This document shows positions 51,776 to 64,000 of a stretch of 64,000 bases of DNA, in pieces; position 1 is the first letter of the stretch, and the number at the start of each line of letters is the position of its first letter. Where the stretch lies: assembly GCA_018881555.1 (NCBI GenBank), contig JACAXG010000025.1, positions 1,763,446 through 1,827,445 of the forward strand, given 5' to 3'. Below the pieces are notes generated by a model. The model had not been told where the DNA came from and made no database searches. It was given only the letters and a program-made list of their open reading frames with translations. Origin of the DNA: Amblyornis subalaris (taxonomy: Eukaryota; Chordata; Aves; Passeriformes; Ptilonorhynchidae). Both the position numbers and the translations under genes were made by a program.

Positions 51776-54130
51776 CTCTGAAGGGAGCAAAGAGACTTTA
51801 TTCTGGAATGGTGAACATCGTTGCCAGAGTAACATAAACCTTGTGTGTTTTCACAAGGAAATGAGTCACTTGTTTCTGTTGGCTGGGACTCTGTTTTCTT
51901 TTAATTTCATATTTTAGCTGCCTAATATAGTTTGAAAGAACCCTAGGATTGCAGTCTTTGGACTAAGATGCCTTGTTAATTAAAGCAGAGTAGAAGGGTA
52001 GCATGCTAATTGCACAGAATCAAGAAAAATTGATAGTAAATAGTATATTCTTTATTGTGAAGGAAGCCTTTATCCTTTTCTGGGACACTTCTGTGAACTA
52101 TTTACATGGTTGTGAAAAGAAGACTCATTTTCACATGTGTTGTATGTGTACTTACATCAGTGACTTGTGTTCTTCGTGCAACTAATTTGCAGCTTCCCTC
52201 CTTGCAGCTGTGAGTCTCATAGTTAACTTAAGGACATAAGCCCTAGTTGTCCTCAATGAACAGACTACTAATGTTAAAGCTATTGGGTCAGATCCATATG
52301 AACAGTGAGGCAATATTTCCTTTCTTTGGACCAGCAACTCATAACCAGTAAGATTCTTCCCCATTTTCTGGTGCTAAGGCAGCNCTGAGCGTTCTCACAG
52401 AGAATTCTCGCAGAGTGTCACCCTTTCGTGCTGAGGCGTCCTCACGAGACTTAAGATCAGCACAGCTCATTCCTAAAACACTTTCTATTTTCTCTTCTTA
52501 CAGCTCCAAGCTATGGAGATTGTGCCAAGCAAAATAAGTAATACAGACTGTTTGAGCAACTCTGAGCTACAGTGGAGTCTCTGAAGGAACATAGCTGGCT
52601 GGTACAACATAGACTACTTTATCCCATATGTAATATGGGCAGAAACTCCGTATAGCTCTCTTCACTACTACAGCCTTAAATGGAAGTAGCAGAGAATGAG
52701 GGCCAAATATATTCAGTGAAGAATTAAAGTATATATTATGATCCTTTTTGGTGGCATAAGTCTATATGCATAAACACTGCACACCTGTGCATGTGTATGT
52801 GATGGTTGAGACATATGAGCAATTTTAATTCCGTATAGCACGTGTGTATAGGTGTTGCAGATAATAATGCATTTATCTGCTACATGAATTCCAACAGAGC
52901 AAATTTCTGTTCCCATTGGTAAAGATTACTCAAAATCCAATGTTTTGTGCTTAGACGGAAACACTTGGAAGCAGTGAAGAGATGCTTAATCTGTCCTATT
53001 CCAAAACCAGTGTTTGCATACATATTCCAACTCACCTGAGAATCTCAAAAACAACATTTATTAATTAAATATTGAAGCATATTTTTGACAACCTAATGAA
53101 AACATTAAAAAAATTATTTCTAAGTAGTTTCAGGGGAACAAAGGAGAAATGGAGAAGATAACTGAAATTTAAAGGTCATGTACTGTGATGGACTCAGGAG
53201 AAAAGAAAGGTCCTGGCCTAAACTAGGATCGTGCATTAACAATTTACATGGGTAGCTAGTTAGGACTTTCTGGGCATGTTCAAAATGCTCTAAATCACCA
53301 AAAGCACTGCAGATGATATTCAGATATGTATAAATGTAACTGAAGACTGCAGCATTAAAACTCTTGTTTGTTTTGAAGTATATTATGCAGAGTAATTAGG
53401 GATGGGTTAAAAAGAAAGTGCAAAGAAAACAACTTAAAATATTTACAATACATAAAAGTCCGTTCGTCACCAAAAAGCAGTTCAGCTTATAAAAATTGGT
53501 AGAGAAAAACAAACCAAGGAAATCAGCACCTTATGTACAAGTGCTGGAGAGTGGCCTTCTCTAACAAAGGGTGACCACTGATGGATATGGCTGTTTAAGA
53601 GCAACATTAGGTTGCAGTCTTTGTGAAACCTGTAACTACTAAGTTCAATGTGTCTTCCATTCAGCGGCTCTGACCTACCTGATCAGTCAATATACCTAAG
53701 CATTTTGACAGCTGCAGGTGTTGTACAGTGTTCAAGTACCTTAAAAAGAAGATAGCTGTGCTATGAATTTTAGCCAGGGTTTTACTCTTTTGCCCTCCCA
53801 TTCTTTTCTGTTCAGACAGGTGAAGGAATGTGGAAAGTGCATCTAATCTTAATGAGTGTTGTTATGCTGCTATCGATATCTGCCCAACATTTTTTATTGT
53901 GTCTACCAGTCACAGACTTTCACATTTGTAATGGATCTTTTCTTGTTCCTGAGGCAGATTTCTTCTGTGGAAATCCACAGAAATATGGAATCCTTTCTTA
54001 CAACATGGTCAAATAGTTCCTTTGACCATTTCAAAATAACCTGTCCAAAGGTCTTCAGATATCAAGATCAGAATCTTGAATTCTGCAGGGATTCAGTGCA
54101 GGGGTATTTTGCCAGATGGATTTTCAGATT

Positions 54131-54148
54131 TGTTGTTGTTGTTGTTTT
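54131..54148. repeat. (GTT)n trinucleotide run
   Basis: About five consecutive GTT units in a T-rich context. Confidence 0.85.
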
Positions 54149-55576
54149 GTATTTTTGTTTTGAACAAAAGTAAATTAGAATAGGTACCATTATTATAATT
54201 GTGTTTAAGATCAAATACTATTTGGAAGCCTTGTTTATTGAAGTGAAAACCCTAAAAATGAGATCTTACAGATCTCCTTTAAAATGTCCAGTGAAGATTT
54301 TTGGCGTCAGGTCACAGCTGTCCCACTGACATCTATTCCGTTTTCCTTATATGCTTACATGAGTGATGACTCATGAGTACTGAGAAGAGAAATCTGTAAG
54401 AAATTCTGGCTTATATCTGCACAGGTTTTATCTTTCCACAGGTTCTCATTTTGAGTGTGATGAAGATATAAGGATTTATTTTTCAGTATTTCTCTAGATT
54501 TTTTTCCTTTTAATTTAGTAACTTCAGTCCTAAAATAGAAGGGTCATTCTAAATAGTATCTGTCTGTTGGTTTTCTAGCCAGTAGAAAAAGACATTAAGA
54601 AATTTTCAAAACTTCAGCCCAGTGCTGGTCCCTATACAGAGCACCACTTCATCCGAAGGCATTTTAGTAGAACATGCTACACTAAAATAATATGAAAGAT
54701 GTTACAAGCATTTAGCTGCATTCACACATCTATATATCTAGTTATTTTATTGGTATTATCATAATATCTTGGCTATTTAATCACTGACTTGGTCTCTCCG
54801 TGGTAATTTCACTTCATTTTGTTATAGTCCCACTGTGAATTCTCAATACACATGTATTCTCAATCTGCTCTAGAAAGCTCTACATGCTAGCAAAAGGTGA
54901 GATCACAAACAGATACAGAAAGATGGAGCAGGAAATAACTGTAATAGAGATGACAGAGGCTCCAGCACTGTCTCTTACGGTTGTTTCTGATGGTGCAGGG
55001 CTGGGCTTAGAGCAAGCAGACGGAGACCATACCAGTTGTGTGACTTTGGAATAGTATGGTAAATCAGCTTCAGTTTTGGGACATAGAATTCACACACTCT
55101 CGGGTTCTTTCCCATCCTGTTCACAGTCGTGTTTTTCATGGGATACCACTTCTTCAGAAGTGTGTTGCTACAGTTTCCCTACTATCAGCTTACAAAACTC
55201 CAAGCTAAAACTTGATTTTGCAAGCTGCTCCTTGAAAAACATCACCAGCTTTGAAATATTCCACAGAGTGAAATTCTAAGTAGCCCTGCAAAAGGAACTG
55301 CTAAAACCTTGCCGGATTTCAGACTTATTGCCAGTTTCTTCTAGACTTACTGGAAACTTGAGCTTGCACTGTGCAATAACTTCTGTGTAGAGAATTAGCT
55401 TGTATTCTGGTTGGTAGCACAGATACATCAGACAATGCCATCTTGCAACATTATCCCCACCCTCCACATCTTACCCTTACTAAAAACCTGAGTAAATTCT
55501 TCAAGTGCAAATTATTGTTTGAACCACCTAAACTAAGAGTTTTTACTGATAAAATAATCCAGATGGAAAATAGATA

Positions 55577-55603
55577 ATTTTTAAAATAGATTATTTTAAA
55601 AAT
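55577..55603. repeat. AT-rich hairpin, 12-bp arms with a 3-base loop
   Basis: ATTTTTAAAATA at 55577-55588 and TATTTTAAAAAT at 55592-55603 are exact reverse complements. An all-A/T stem is easy to form by chance. There is no GC-rich stem, so a transcription terminator or microRNA is unlikely. Confidence 0.85.
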
Positions 55604-58369
55604 AATTCCCAGCAGGAAAATCCACAACTTTAAGCAAAATAGTCTTTAGAAAAATAAAAAAGCCCCTTAAGAGAGTTTCACTTTTTCACAGCATGAAACA
55701 ATTTTCTAGTTTCTAAATATGTTTTTCAAGGACAGATGTAAAAACTAGTTAAGTACAGCTTCCAGAAGGAGCCTGGACTAAATAAGTTGTTAAAAAATGA
55801 TATGAAGAACCACAGTATATTCCAGTATAATCAGTCCTCTGTGAATAAAAAGTAATGCTTCCTGTATATCCACATGTCACTTTTGCATAGAGCTAAGCAA
55901 TTACTCTCAATCATCTTAGATAATAGTATGTGTTTATAGAATATGTTCTTACGATGATTAGCCTTTTATGAGAATGAATGATGACTTGAAGGAAATCAAG
56001 GAAGTGTTAAATTAATAAGGATCTCCATTCTCTGCTGTCATAAGAATTTTCTTCAGTGTCTACAACTGTGTAGTTGGCACATACAATACTTCTGTTTTCT
56101 GAGAAAATCTGCAGTTTGGTGGTCAAAGAGCAATGAGCACTGTGCATATCTTTCTTTTTTCTTTCAGTGAGATTTAGATTTCTGTCTTTGTAGTATGGAA
56201 TGGAATATAAGAGTAGCTATCAACTGACATTTGAATAAGAAGCCAGTATAAAGTACGTGGTTTAATTTCCACGCAGGATAAGCTACTGGATAAATTGTAT
56301 CAGCTTTTAAACCCAGGCTGGATTTAGCCTGTTGTCTACATACTTAGGTCTGCAGTATTAAGTAAAGGGTTCCAGTGAAAATCGGGACAGAATATTCATT
56401 TATCCTTTTAGCTCTGTCGTTTTAATCTGGAAGTTTTGAAATGAAGGGCAGAAACGATATTGTTTAAAAAATTCTCAGTAAAATGAATTTATGTGAGAAT
56501 GAAGTGTTTCCTTTCTAGCTCCTGAGAATAGACATGGAGCAAAATGGACAATGCTGAGCAAAGCCTGGTCTACACTTACAGAACTGGGAAGCAGTTTGTC
56601 ATCTGTGTCCTATAATAGGCCTTTCGTGTATATAGAAGTTAGTATTTCAGACCATGTCTAAGGCAAAAGGGTGCTGTGAATGAGGTTCCTAAGTCATGAA
56701 TTCAGATGTTGCACTCAGTAACAAGATGTTGAATTATTTTAAAACAATAAGATTTCATCAGAATGTAATTCCTCATCAATGCATAGCACACTTTGCTTCC
56801 ATGAAATCACACAAATATCAATTAATTAACCATTATACTTTGAGAGAAAGGAAAAAAAATACCATCAAAAGTAATATATAAATCTGGCACAGAGATACAA
56901 ATGCTGGCATGTCAGTACTTTGATCCACTCAATTTAATTTATTTTCTGACTTTATAAAACAAATCAGGATATATTTATATGTATATATCAAGTAGTCTTA
57001 CATACCTACATGTGTGAGAGTACCCTGACTCACTCTCATTACAAGACCCATATCTATCCCAAGAGAGGAAATGTCATTGTAATTATGATAATGCTATATT
57101 TGTCACTGCATTCATGTACAAATCACATAGCAGGGATGCTTTCTTTTTCATCAGCTGTGGTGAGCTGCATTTACCACAGCATTTACCTTTTGGGTATCCC
57201 TTGAAAAACTTTACAGCTTCTGGCTTTGACACTATGCTGTTTACCAAAAACTAAGTTTGAATACAGGTCTGAAATTTCTACTACTGCTAGGTATATACAA
57301 TTCCTCTCTTCCTCTGATGTGCTGGGTGCAGCAGGAGGTCTCTCATATCCTCAGATTCCTAACCAGTCTCAATTAAAATAGAAGGAAGAAAGAAAAGGTC
57401 ACTCTGGTACAGAGCTAGTAATGAGGATGTCAGGCTCAGATACCTCCTACCCTTGGGAAACTTCTGTCATATAGGGTGAAATCTGTGGGAAGAACTCATA
57501 GCTTGTATGAAATCTTCCCTTAAGCTAGAGCATCTCCAGCAAGACCTCCCAGTCCCTGTAAGTCTGAATTCTCTTGGGATACTTTTAGAAGAAGCTTCTC
57601 CTTTTCTGAGAAGTCATAAACAAGATAAACTGTGAATACCTTAATTCACACACCACCTGGAAATAATCTGCATAGCACATTCTGGATCCCCCCAGATGAA
57701 GTAATGCAGGAACATGAGATGGCAGAGTTTCCCAAGATATTGAGTCCAGCCTTGTATTGCCATCAATCACATCACATACTGCCCTTCAGAAACACATCTA
57801 GCACCTGCAAAGCAGCAGAGTATGAACTCCAGTGCAATACTGCTCCAGATTATAACTGCTGAAGACTGAAATATTCTTTTACTATCAAAGCTAATATTAT
57901 TTATGACACTGTTCACTCTTTTTCTATTCATGTCCTTTGCCTTAGATGGCTTGTATCCCCACAGAACCAGATCTCTTACGGAGAAAATTATCTCAAGGCA
58001 TACAGAACGCTGAAATCCTTGGCCAAACTTTGGTATGGTAAAAATGCATGTAACTCTTAGAGAAGTTGTAACACTTTACAAGGCATATTAATTTCATATA
58101 ATAACTTTTATGTTGGTTTGTAAGGGGATTTCAAAAGAGGGTGTTACAACAAAAAGAAAAAAAACAAGTAGAGGCAGTTGTTGGCGTAACATGTTGTAAG
58201 ACTTGACTGTTCTCTAGTTTCTGGTACGCGTAGTTGTAAAGCTAAAGCTAGTTATTCACATTCTCTTACACAACAGTTTCAAGGGCCCTCAGGATTTATG
58301 ACTCATCCATGCCTTGAATTTTAATCTTAATTTGGAAATTATGCGACTGAGATGAGATGAATTGGGTGT

Positions 58370-58640
58370 TTTACACCTTTCTTGCTGTGTATTTCTCCTT
58401 TGCCAAACCCAAGATAATTGAGCCAACTCAGTTCAGGAAGCAGGATGACAGGTGGTGCTGTGCCCCCTCTGCTGAGCTCTCCTGCTTTCTAATTGTATCA
58501 ATTATGGGATTGTAGCTAATATCACTTTGTAGCGATTTTGCTGTCCCATGTAGATAAACCAGCTTATATTCAGAATGGATGAGGTTTTCTTTCTTGCCAC
58601 TTCGTTACGTGATGAAGATGAATCTTTTTTGTCTTTCCAT
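58370..58640. promoter_or_regulatory. Candidate enhancer with E-box and CTCF-like word
   Basis: CAGGTG at 58449-58454 fits the E2A/ZEB/SNAI type E-box. The adjacent GTGCCCCCTCTGCTG resembles a CTCF core in reverse but has extra and mismatched bases. The block is more GC-balanced than its flanks and free of repeats. Regulatory function is inference. Confidence 0.22.
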
Positions 58641-60681
58641 GCAGTGTAAATATTAGGCTTTGTTTTAATGTCCTTATTCTTTTCATCTTCAATCTCTGTA
58701 CAAATTTATGAGATGTTTTATATCCTGAACTGTTTAACTTTCTCCTGGTCCCTTAGACAGACTCTACGGACTAAGAGAGAGTTATTAGGATTTTTTTCTC
58801 ACGGTGAAATCCACAGTTGTTCGTTTCAGGGGTTCTTCATCAGATGATGTACTAACCACTGTCTAAAATGGGATAGCTGAAGCACTGAACCATCATTCTT
58901 ACGTGGTGTGGCAAACCTCATGTTTTACATCTGTACACTTTTCAACATGGAAATTAATTGTTTGATACAAAGTTCCTTATGTATAATTATGCATAGACTT
59001 CTTGGGTAAAACGCCGATTTCCACTAACTAGTTGGTATGACAAAAAAAGATGTTTCTGCTACTTAGTTCAGCTAATGAAATTGTCATATCACATTTTGGA
59101 TATTCACTCCAGTTCTTGGATGGGACTGGAGCATATGTTTCTAGTTTTCTAGAACAGGACAGAGTTATAAAACTCCCGAAAATACTTGGAGCTACCTATT
59201 CTCCTCAGTGACTTAGCAGTGACCTCACATGTAGGCTGTCAGGGGAAAAACACAGCAAGAACTCCAGGTGAGAGCACTCTGTTTGAGAAAGGTATAGCTT
59301 ACTGGTTTGGTAAATTTGCTCAGGAGGGACTGGTTCCACAAACAGGCTGGGCTCAAATGGAACTGAATATTTACTTCTGTGGAGATGTCAAAAAAGCTAA
59401 AGAACAGGTACTGATAGCTCCTACTCTTGCTAAGGCTTTCAGGTGGAAGTTGTAGCAGCTAGATAGATTGCACAAAGAGGGAAGATATTCCGTTTTCAAA
59501 CAGCCTGTAACATGTAGCCTGGGTTTATACCAGAAATTATTTTTACTTTTTTACAAATTTTTTTAGAAGTAAGTGTGAGGCAGCTTCTAATTAGATGTGT
59601 CTGAATGTGCTGCACAGTTGTGTGCTATTAGAATGCTTTATTTTATTTTTCAAGAAGGAAGCACTAATGAAAATAAGCAGCTATGGTAGTCCTTGTGTGC
59701 TTCATAGTTTCAGAAAGAGTCAGCAATGCTGCAGTAATTAATACTGAAGTTTGTCAACAATCACAATTCTTGGGATGCCTGCAAATCAGCCCTGCAAGGG
59801 TTTCCTGCGGGGAGAAATATTTGAGCGTTTCCCAGTCCCAGCAACAGTCTGTCCCTGTGCTGGAGAGAATGCTGTCCATTTGAACAAGGAAGGCAAGAGC
59901 AAATACCTGTTGCATGTCAGTCTCCAAGTGTTCTCCACGTTCACTATTTGGCATGTTATTTTAACCCAAGACCAATGGCAGCTGATGCTAATGCTTCTGG
60001 CTGTGAGCCTTGGGGATGAAGATTTTTAACATAATTTTTACTGAGACTGGTCTGGATGCTAATCTTGGGCAGTAGAACGGGGGAGGAAGGAAAGCAAACT
60101 ACTGGGAACACCCCACACTGGTGTCTAATATCATCCCAAAGGATCACCAGAGTTTTATGAAAGAAGTCTTTTGTAGTCCTGTTAGGAGCAACACAAACAC
60201 TTTCAGAAGCAAAATGTAAGTCAGTGAAGCAATTTCTAATGAAGATTTACATAAATATAACTATTGATCCTGGGGTACCTTATCTGACTCTGCATCAGCT
60301 TAACAGAATTGATTTATTATGCTTTTTTTTCATGGAACATATTTCAAATCTTAGTTGAAGAATACCCTGCCTTTTAATTGCTTGTAGCTTTTAGAATACA
60401 TCTTCTTTTTACATTTATATAATGTCTCATTGCCAGTGCTANGGACTAACTTGGGAAAACTCATATCACAAAAATCAAAGGAGACATTTAATAACTCCTT
60501 TGATATTAGACCTGAAATGTTTTTTGTTCCCCCAATACGGCAGGGTTTCTTTATTGGCCTGTCAGCATTCCAAGAACTGCATTTATGTGAGAGATTATGT
60601 CATAAAAAATGTATGCAACAGCTCTGTTCTAGGAATGTGAATTCTAAATAGCAAAGTGCAATAGCTACAGTACCAGAAAGG

Positions 60682-60697
60682 ATTTTCTTAAGAAAAT
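60682..60697. repeat. 16-bp perfect palindrome
   Basis: ATTTTCTTAAGAAAAT is its own reverse complement. It lies 26 bases before another symmetrical element. Confidence 0.9.
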
Positions 60698-60722
60698 GGT
60701 TTCTTCGTTTCACACAAGAAGC

Positions 60723-60741
60723 TTTCTGAACTGTTCAGAAA
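60723..60741. repeat. 19-bp inverted repeat, 9-bp arms around one base
   Basis: TTTCTGAAC and GTTCAGAAA flank a single T. The spacing does not fit the heat-shock-factor or STAT consensus exactly. It pairs with the palindrome just upstream. Confidence 0.9.
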
Positions 60742-62459
60742 AGAGGGCATCTACCAGGTATTTTTTTCTATTCTTTTTAAGCAATTGTTCAAGACTAAGT
60801 GTTAAGTGTTAAACATTGCTGGGTTCATGCACTTGAAGAGCCCCCTAGGGTTAGATTCTAAAGCCCTTTCATGGCCTTTATACTCATAAATAAGGGATTT
60901 GCTGCATTTTGAAGCATATCAGATCACAGTGAAAGTTTAAATTAGCATTCACTATAAGGAGAACACATTCCCTAACCCTTGTTAATGTTCACCTCTTCGG
61001 TACATGCAAAGATTGAAATGAGAGGCTTTCCAGACACTCTGGGCATTTCCTTCCTGTTTGCTGTCCCATTTTGCTCCTTCTGAACTGCTAAGCAGCAAGA
61101 TAAATGCTGGAGGGAGTCTGCTATAACTAAAATAAGTCACTAAAAATAAGTTTTATGTTACTGCAACTATACCACATGGGTGTATTTTATCAGTTTGTGT
61201 AATAACTCGATGGCAACCAATCACAAAGCTCTTCAAGTGTTCAAATCCAGCTCCCAATTAGCAGTCGTAATAATAATCCGTCCAAACAGCTATTAGCAGA
61301 GTCAGTGATGGGATGTACCTTAACAACCTGAGACTGAGGAAGTAATGGTTATCTCTGAATCTCTTGTTTTGAAAAATATAGTGAGCTCTTCTCATTCTTG
61401 CAGTTTTTCTTTTGAGGATTTTGCTAGTATGCGGTTGGAATAAAGTATGCAGCAGGGTATATCCGATAAGAACATTTGGGGCTGGAATTTTCATCCCTGC
61501 ACAGCGGGGCACACGGTTTAAGACTTAGACTTGTAAATGTTTTCATCCAACCCAAATTTTCAGGCATGCAGTTGAAGCGACTAATGCAGCTGAGAAGATT
61601 TGCCAGCCTATGCATTTATGACTGTACAATTCAGATATTGTTTTGGAAATATTTACGTTAGTGGATAAGTATAACGAGAGTAAGAAGATAAAAAAAGCCT
61701 TTGCAGTGCTCTGCAATCTGTGCTCCTCTGAGAACGAGCCCACCCAGACTGCAGCAGGGGGGATGCTGTGTAGGCAACCAACACAAGGTTGTGCTGCGGA
61801 GCATCAGCTTAGCTGAAGCTTTCTCTTCTCTTTGGTGGAATGTTCTGAGGTTTTGTGTTTGGATGTCTCTGAAAGAGGAAGAGTAAATCTCTTTCTTCAT
61901 AGTGCCTCCTAACTACTCTCTTAGGTTAGTGTTTTGAATTTTTGATCTTGGTTACCCTCAGGCTCTAAACACATTCACTAATACTCATAGGCAAGAAAAT
62001 GGATGAAAAAGGAATCTATTGCAATATCTGCCTCTCTTCTGGAGGCAGAGGAAGGGCGAGATAGGAAAATGTGGTGTTATCTTACTGCTAAATTCTTGAA
62101 GGGAACTCATTTATTATGATATGAAGACACACAGGAACCTTAATACGTTGAATCTTGCAAATACTGATTTTCTATTTTGTTTCATGGTATTCTTGTATCT
62201 AAATATTAGCAAAGGTTTATGGGCTTTTATAGCACTTTTGCTATGGCTCCCCATACCTGGAAATTGGCAAAGCCAAGTTGTGACATGAAGCAGACATTCA
62301 CGTATCTATCCAGTGANTGGAATTTTTTTGCATGAGTCTCAAAAATGTTTGGGCTTCTCCCTTTTAAAGCACAGTACAGCTAAGGGCTTTGGGTGTGACA
62401 TTCCATCTCCAAAAGTGAAAACTGGTTCTCTTGCTCCAAGATGATAAAGTTAGAGAAAT

Positions 62460-63160
62460 GAACAGGGAAATTAGAAAATAATTATTCGAAAGCAAACTCC
62501 TTCTGCTGCTCCGAGTTTTGTTGTTACTTTGCTTTCCTCAGTGATAAGTTTTATATAATCCAACCCGAGTTCTCTGCTGCCATGAAGCAAATATTACAAA
62601 CAGTCCTGATTCATTGCTGAGATAACAGAAAAATCCTATTCCAACTTAAGCTGCTGCAGTGCAGCTTCTTGATGCAGTGTTTTGGAGAAACCTCAAAGCT
62701 GCTTTCTTTCTATAAAGGAGAGGAATTCCCATTCCTTTGCGCTAACAAAAGGGTGCAAAATGCTTCTATATGATGGCTCCTCCTCTAAGGTGTAACTAAG
62801 AAAAATGATTGCTGTTATTTAGGAAATTGGGCAATTTATAAAACATTGTTGAGAACAGTAATCTGAACGATGGACTATATCAAAAGAGATATTGCAACTG
62901 CAATAAATGATTAATTAAATAGAAAGTGCTTAAGGGCTGAAAGTTGGAGGTTAGTCTTGGAATATTAATTAAAATGAAGCAAGTAGGTGGCATTCCTCAG
63001 AAACAGCTAAGTCTATTAGAACAGGCTAATTTCCACTATAACCTTGCTGCAGACCCATGAGTCACACAGACTGCATTTGGCTCACTGAGTTCAATGCTGC
63101 ATCACTACTATGGGAGACAGAGCTGTCCCTATCGCACCAGGTGCAATTAAAAAACTCACA
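62460..63160. promoter_or_regulatory. Candidate developmental enhancer cluster
   Basis: This repeat-free block holds TTAATTAA homeodomain palindromes at 62911-62918 and 62965-62972, and an exact AP-1 site TGAGTCA at 63058-63064. The interrupted palindrome GCACC-A-GGTGC at 63134-63144 contains a CAGGTG E-box (63138-63143). There is also an inverted AAGCTGC/GCAGCTT pair at 62648-62667. The number of exact, distinct consensus sites makes this the strongest enhancer-like patch in the window. The motifs are observed; conservation and activity are inferred. Confidence 0.32.
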
Positions 63161-63164
63161 AGGT

Positions 63165-64000
63165 GCCTTGTCTTACTATAATAATGACTTTTCTTTCAGG
63201 AGTTAAAAAGATTGAGATAGGACTGTACACAAGAGGGGGGGAAAAAAGCTTATTTGTATATGGTTATCTTGTTTTTCCATTGCAGCAGGGGAAAAAAATT
63301 TCTGTGAAATGGTTGTCTTCTTTTAAGGCAAGTTTTACAGATTATTGGTCCAATATGTTCATTCTTTATCCAGTATATGAGGATAATTTAAAAAATAATA
63401 AACTGTACTCTTTTCATTTTGATTTTGTCATTACTTTTACAAAACCCACGAAACATCCACAGAAAGGACTTTCTGATCTTGATCAGCTCCATGTTGATGC
63501 TAACACATCTCCATAGTAATCAATCTGTTATAATTAACAATCTATTCTTTTTTGCTTTTCTCTTACAATTGCCTCATGATAAGAAGGACAAAGGAACAAA
63601 AGTGTGGAAAGAAGCACAACCAGAATAATTCATTAGTAGGAAATAGTGTCAGGTAAGGATTTGCATACATTTTCATAAATCCGAAAATATTTGGTGCTGT
63701 GCAGTGAATGTGCAAGGAGGAAAAAACTGTGTTCTCTGATTACTATAAGGTTAGGGGGCTAGGCTTCAAACCCTTTCTTAGAAAGCTGGTCCCGATATCA
63801 TTCCATCCCATTACAGGATATTTGCCACTTCATATGTGAAAGTGTGTATTCAATGGTCCCTCCTCTGGCACACACCCAAAAACTCTATCCAGAGCTCTAT
63901 TCATGGTTAGCCTAGTGTAAAATGGGTCAATTTAACAGACTTTAATTGGATCAGTTTTCAACCATGAGTAACAAATATGAGTCTCTTCTTTTTTCGCTTA
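63165..64000. other. Unique non-coding DNA with a chance-length open frame
   Basis: A pyrimidine tract ends in CAG just before 63200, and a frame with a first ATG at 63184 stays open to 63516. The peptide resembles nothing known. A donor-like CAG|GTAAGG follows near 63652 but lies beyond the stop. An exon is possible but not supported. Confidence 0.4.

Larger units (their letters stand above)
47250..58360. other. Unique non-coding DNA with scattered short repeats
   Basis: No exon, RNA gene or transposon was recognised in 11 kb. Acceptor-like pyrimidine tracts occur (for example one ending at 52503), but the following frames end within about 30 codons without a match. A GTT run, an AT-rich hairpin, a TATA-like cluster near 51.75 kb and an ambiguous base at 52384 are the only other structures seen. 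Confidence 0.5.
58650..62450. other. Unique non-coding DNA
   Basis: No gene was recognised. Frames near 59.2, 59.7-60.0 and 61.26-61.9 kb are open on both strands in slightly GC-richer DNA but match no family. Ambiguous bases lie at 60442 and 62317. Two palindromes near 60.7 kb are listed separately. Confidence 0.5.

Noticed and set aside
52480..52590. Strong acceptor-like tract ending in TTACAG before a short open frame
   Set aside because: The frame ends after about 27 codons with no recognisable protein. A terminal lncRNA exon is possible but unsupported without transcript data.
58455..58475. CTCF-like word GTGCCCCCTCTGCTG
   Set aside because: Aligned to the CTCF consensus it has extra G bases and mismatches in the core, too poor for a separate insulator call.
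61808..61824. A 17-base word (CAGCTTAGCTGAAGCTT) shared with the minus strand of the LTR near 40.35 kb
   Set aside because: The match does not extend on either side, and one such 17-base match is near chance expectation in 64 kb, so it is not a second LTR fragment.
63163..63516. 117-codon frame preceded by an acceptor-like CAG
   Set aside because: The first true ATG is at 63184. The peptide matches nothing known, and the donor-like site lies beyond the stop codon. The length fits chance.
1..64000. CR1 LINE tails, tRNA-like or 7SL SINEs, snRNA copies and well-known microRNAs
   Set aside because: A visual search for characteristic CR1 3' ends, SINE promoter boxes and common mature microRNA sequences found none. 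Old diverged copies could still escape a reading by eye.

Overview
This window reads as nuclear DNA of an amniote vertebrate, most likely a bird (a crocodilian or turtle is the main alternative). The reasons are indirect. The sequence is AT-rich (estimated by eye), CpG-poor and non-coding on both strands. Its only readable interspersed element is a short LTR, with no SINE, no mammalian LINE and no CR1 tail that I could recognise. Six isolated single N bases look like ambiguous consensus calls.

I found no convincing protein-coding gene, rRNA, tRNA, known microRNA, CRISPR array or complete transposon. The longest open frames are about 105-125 codons, often overlap on both strands, and match no family I know. 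A rough stop-codon estimate for this base composition predicts several such frames by chance in 64 kb. The window is therefore best read as an intergenic gene desert or the interior of a very large intron.

Layout: 1-4.7 kb is unique AT-rich DNA with an 18-bp perfect palindrome. Around 4.75-4.92 kb is a GC-richer patch holding a 16-bp palindrome built on AACCGGTT. At 6.9-7.6 kb is a weak exon-like stretch followed by a GC-rich block. At 9-11.3 kb are small tandem duplications, an inverted repeat, a polypurine tract and homopolymer runs. From 11 to 40 kb is mostly unique DNA with patches dense in developmental transcription-factor motifs (near 18.6, 30.6, 32.5, 35.9 and 39.9 kb). At 40.217-40.674 kb is a well-delimited minus-strand solo LTR with an 8-bp terminal inverted repeat and a short target-site duplication. 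At 42.69 kb is a compound tetranucleotide microsatellite. From 43 to 64 kb the sequence is again unique, with a pyrimidine-rich tract at 47 kb, a palindrome pair at 60.7 kb, and motif-rich patches at 58.4 and 62.5-63.16 kb.

The most secure calls are the LTR and the simple repeats. The enhancer-like patches are inferences from motif content only, since conservation cannot be seen from one sequence. I did not find a new biological system here.
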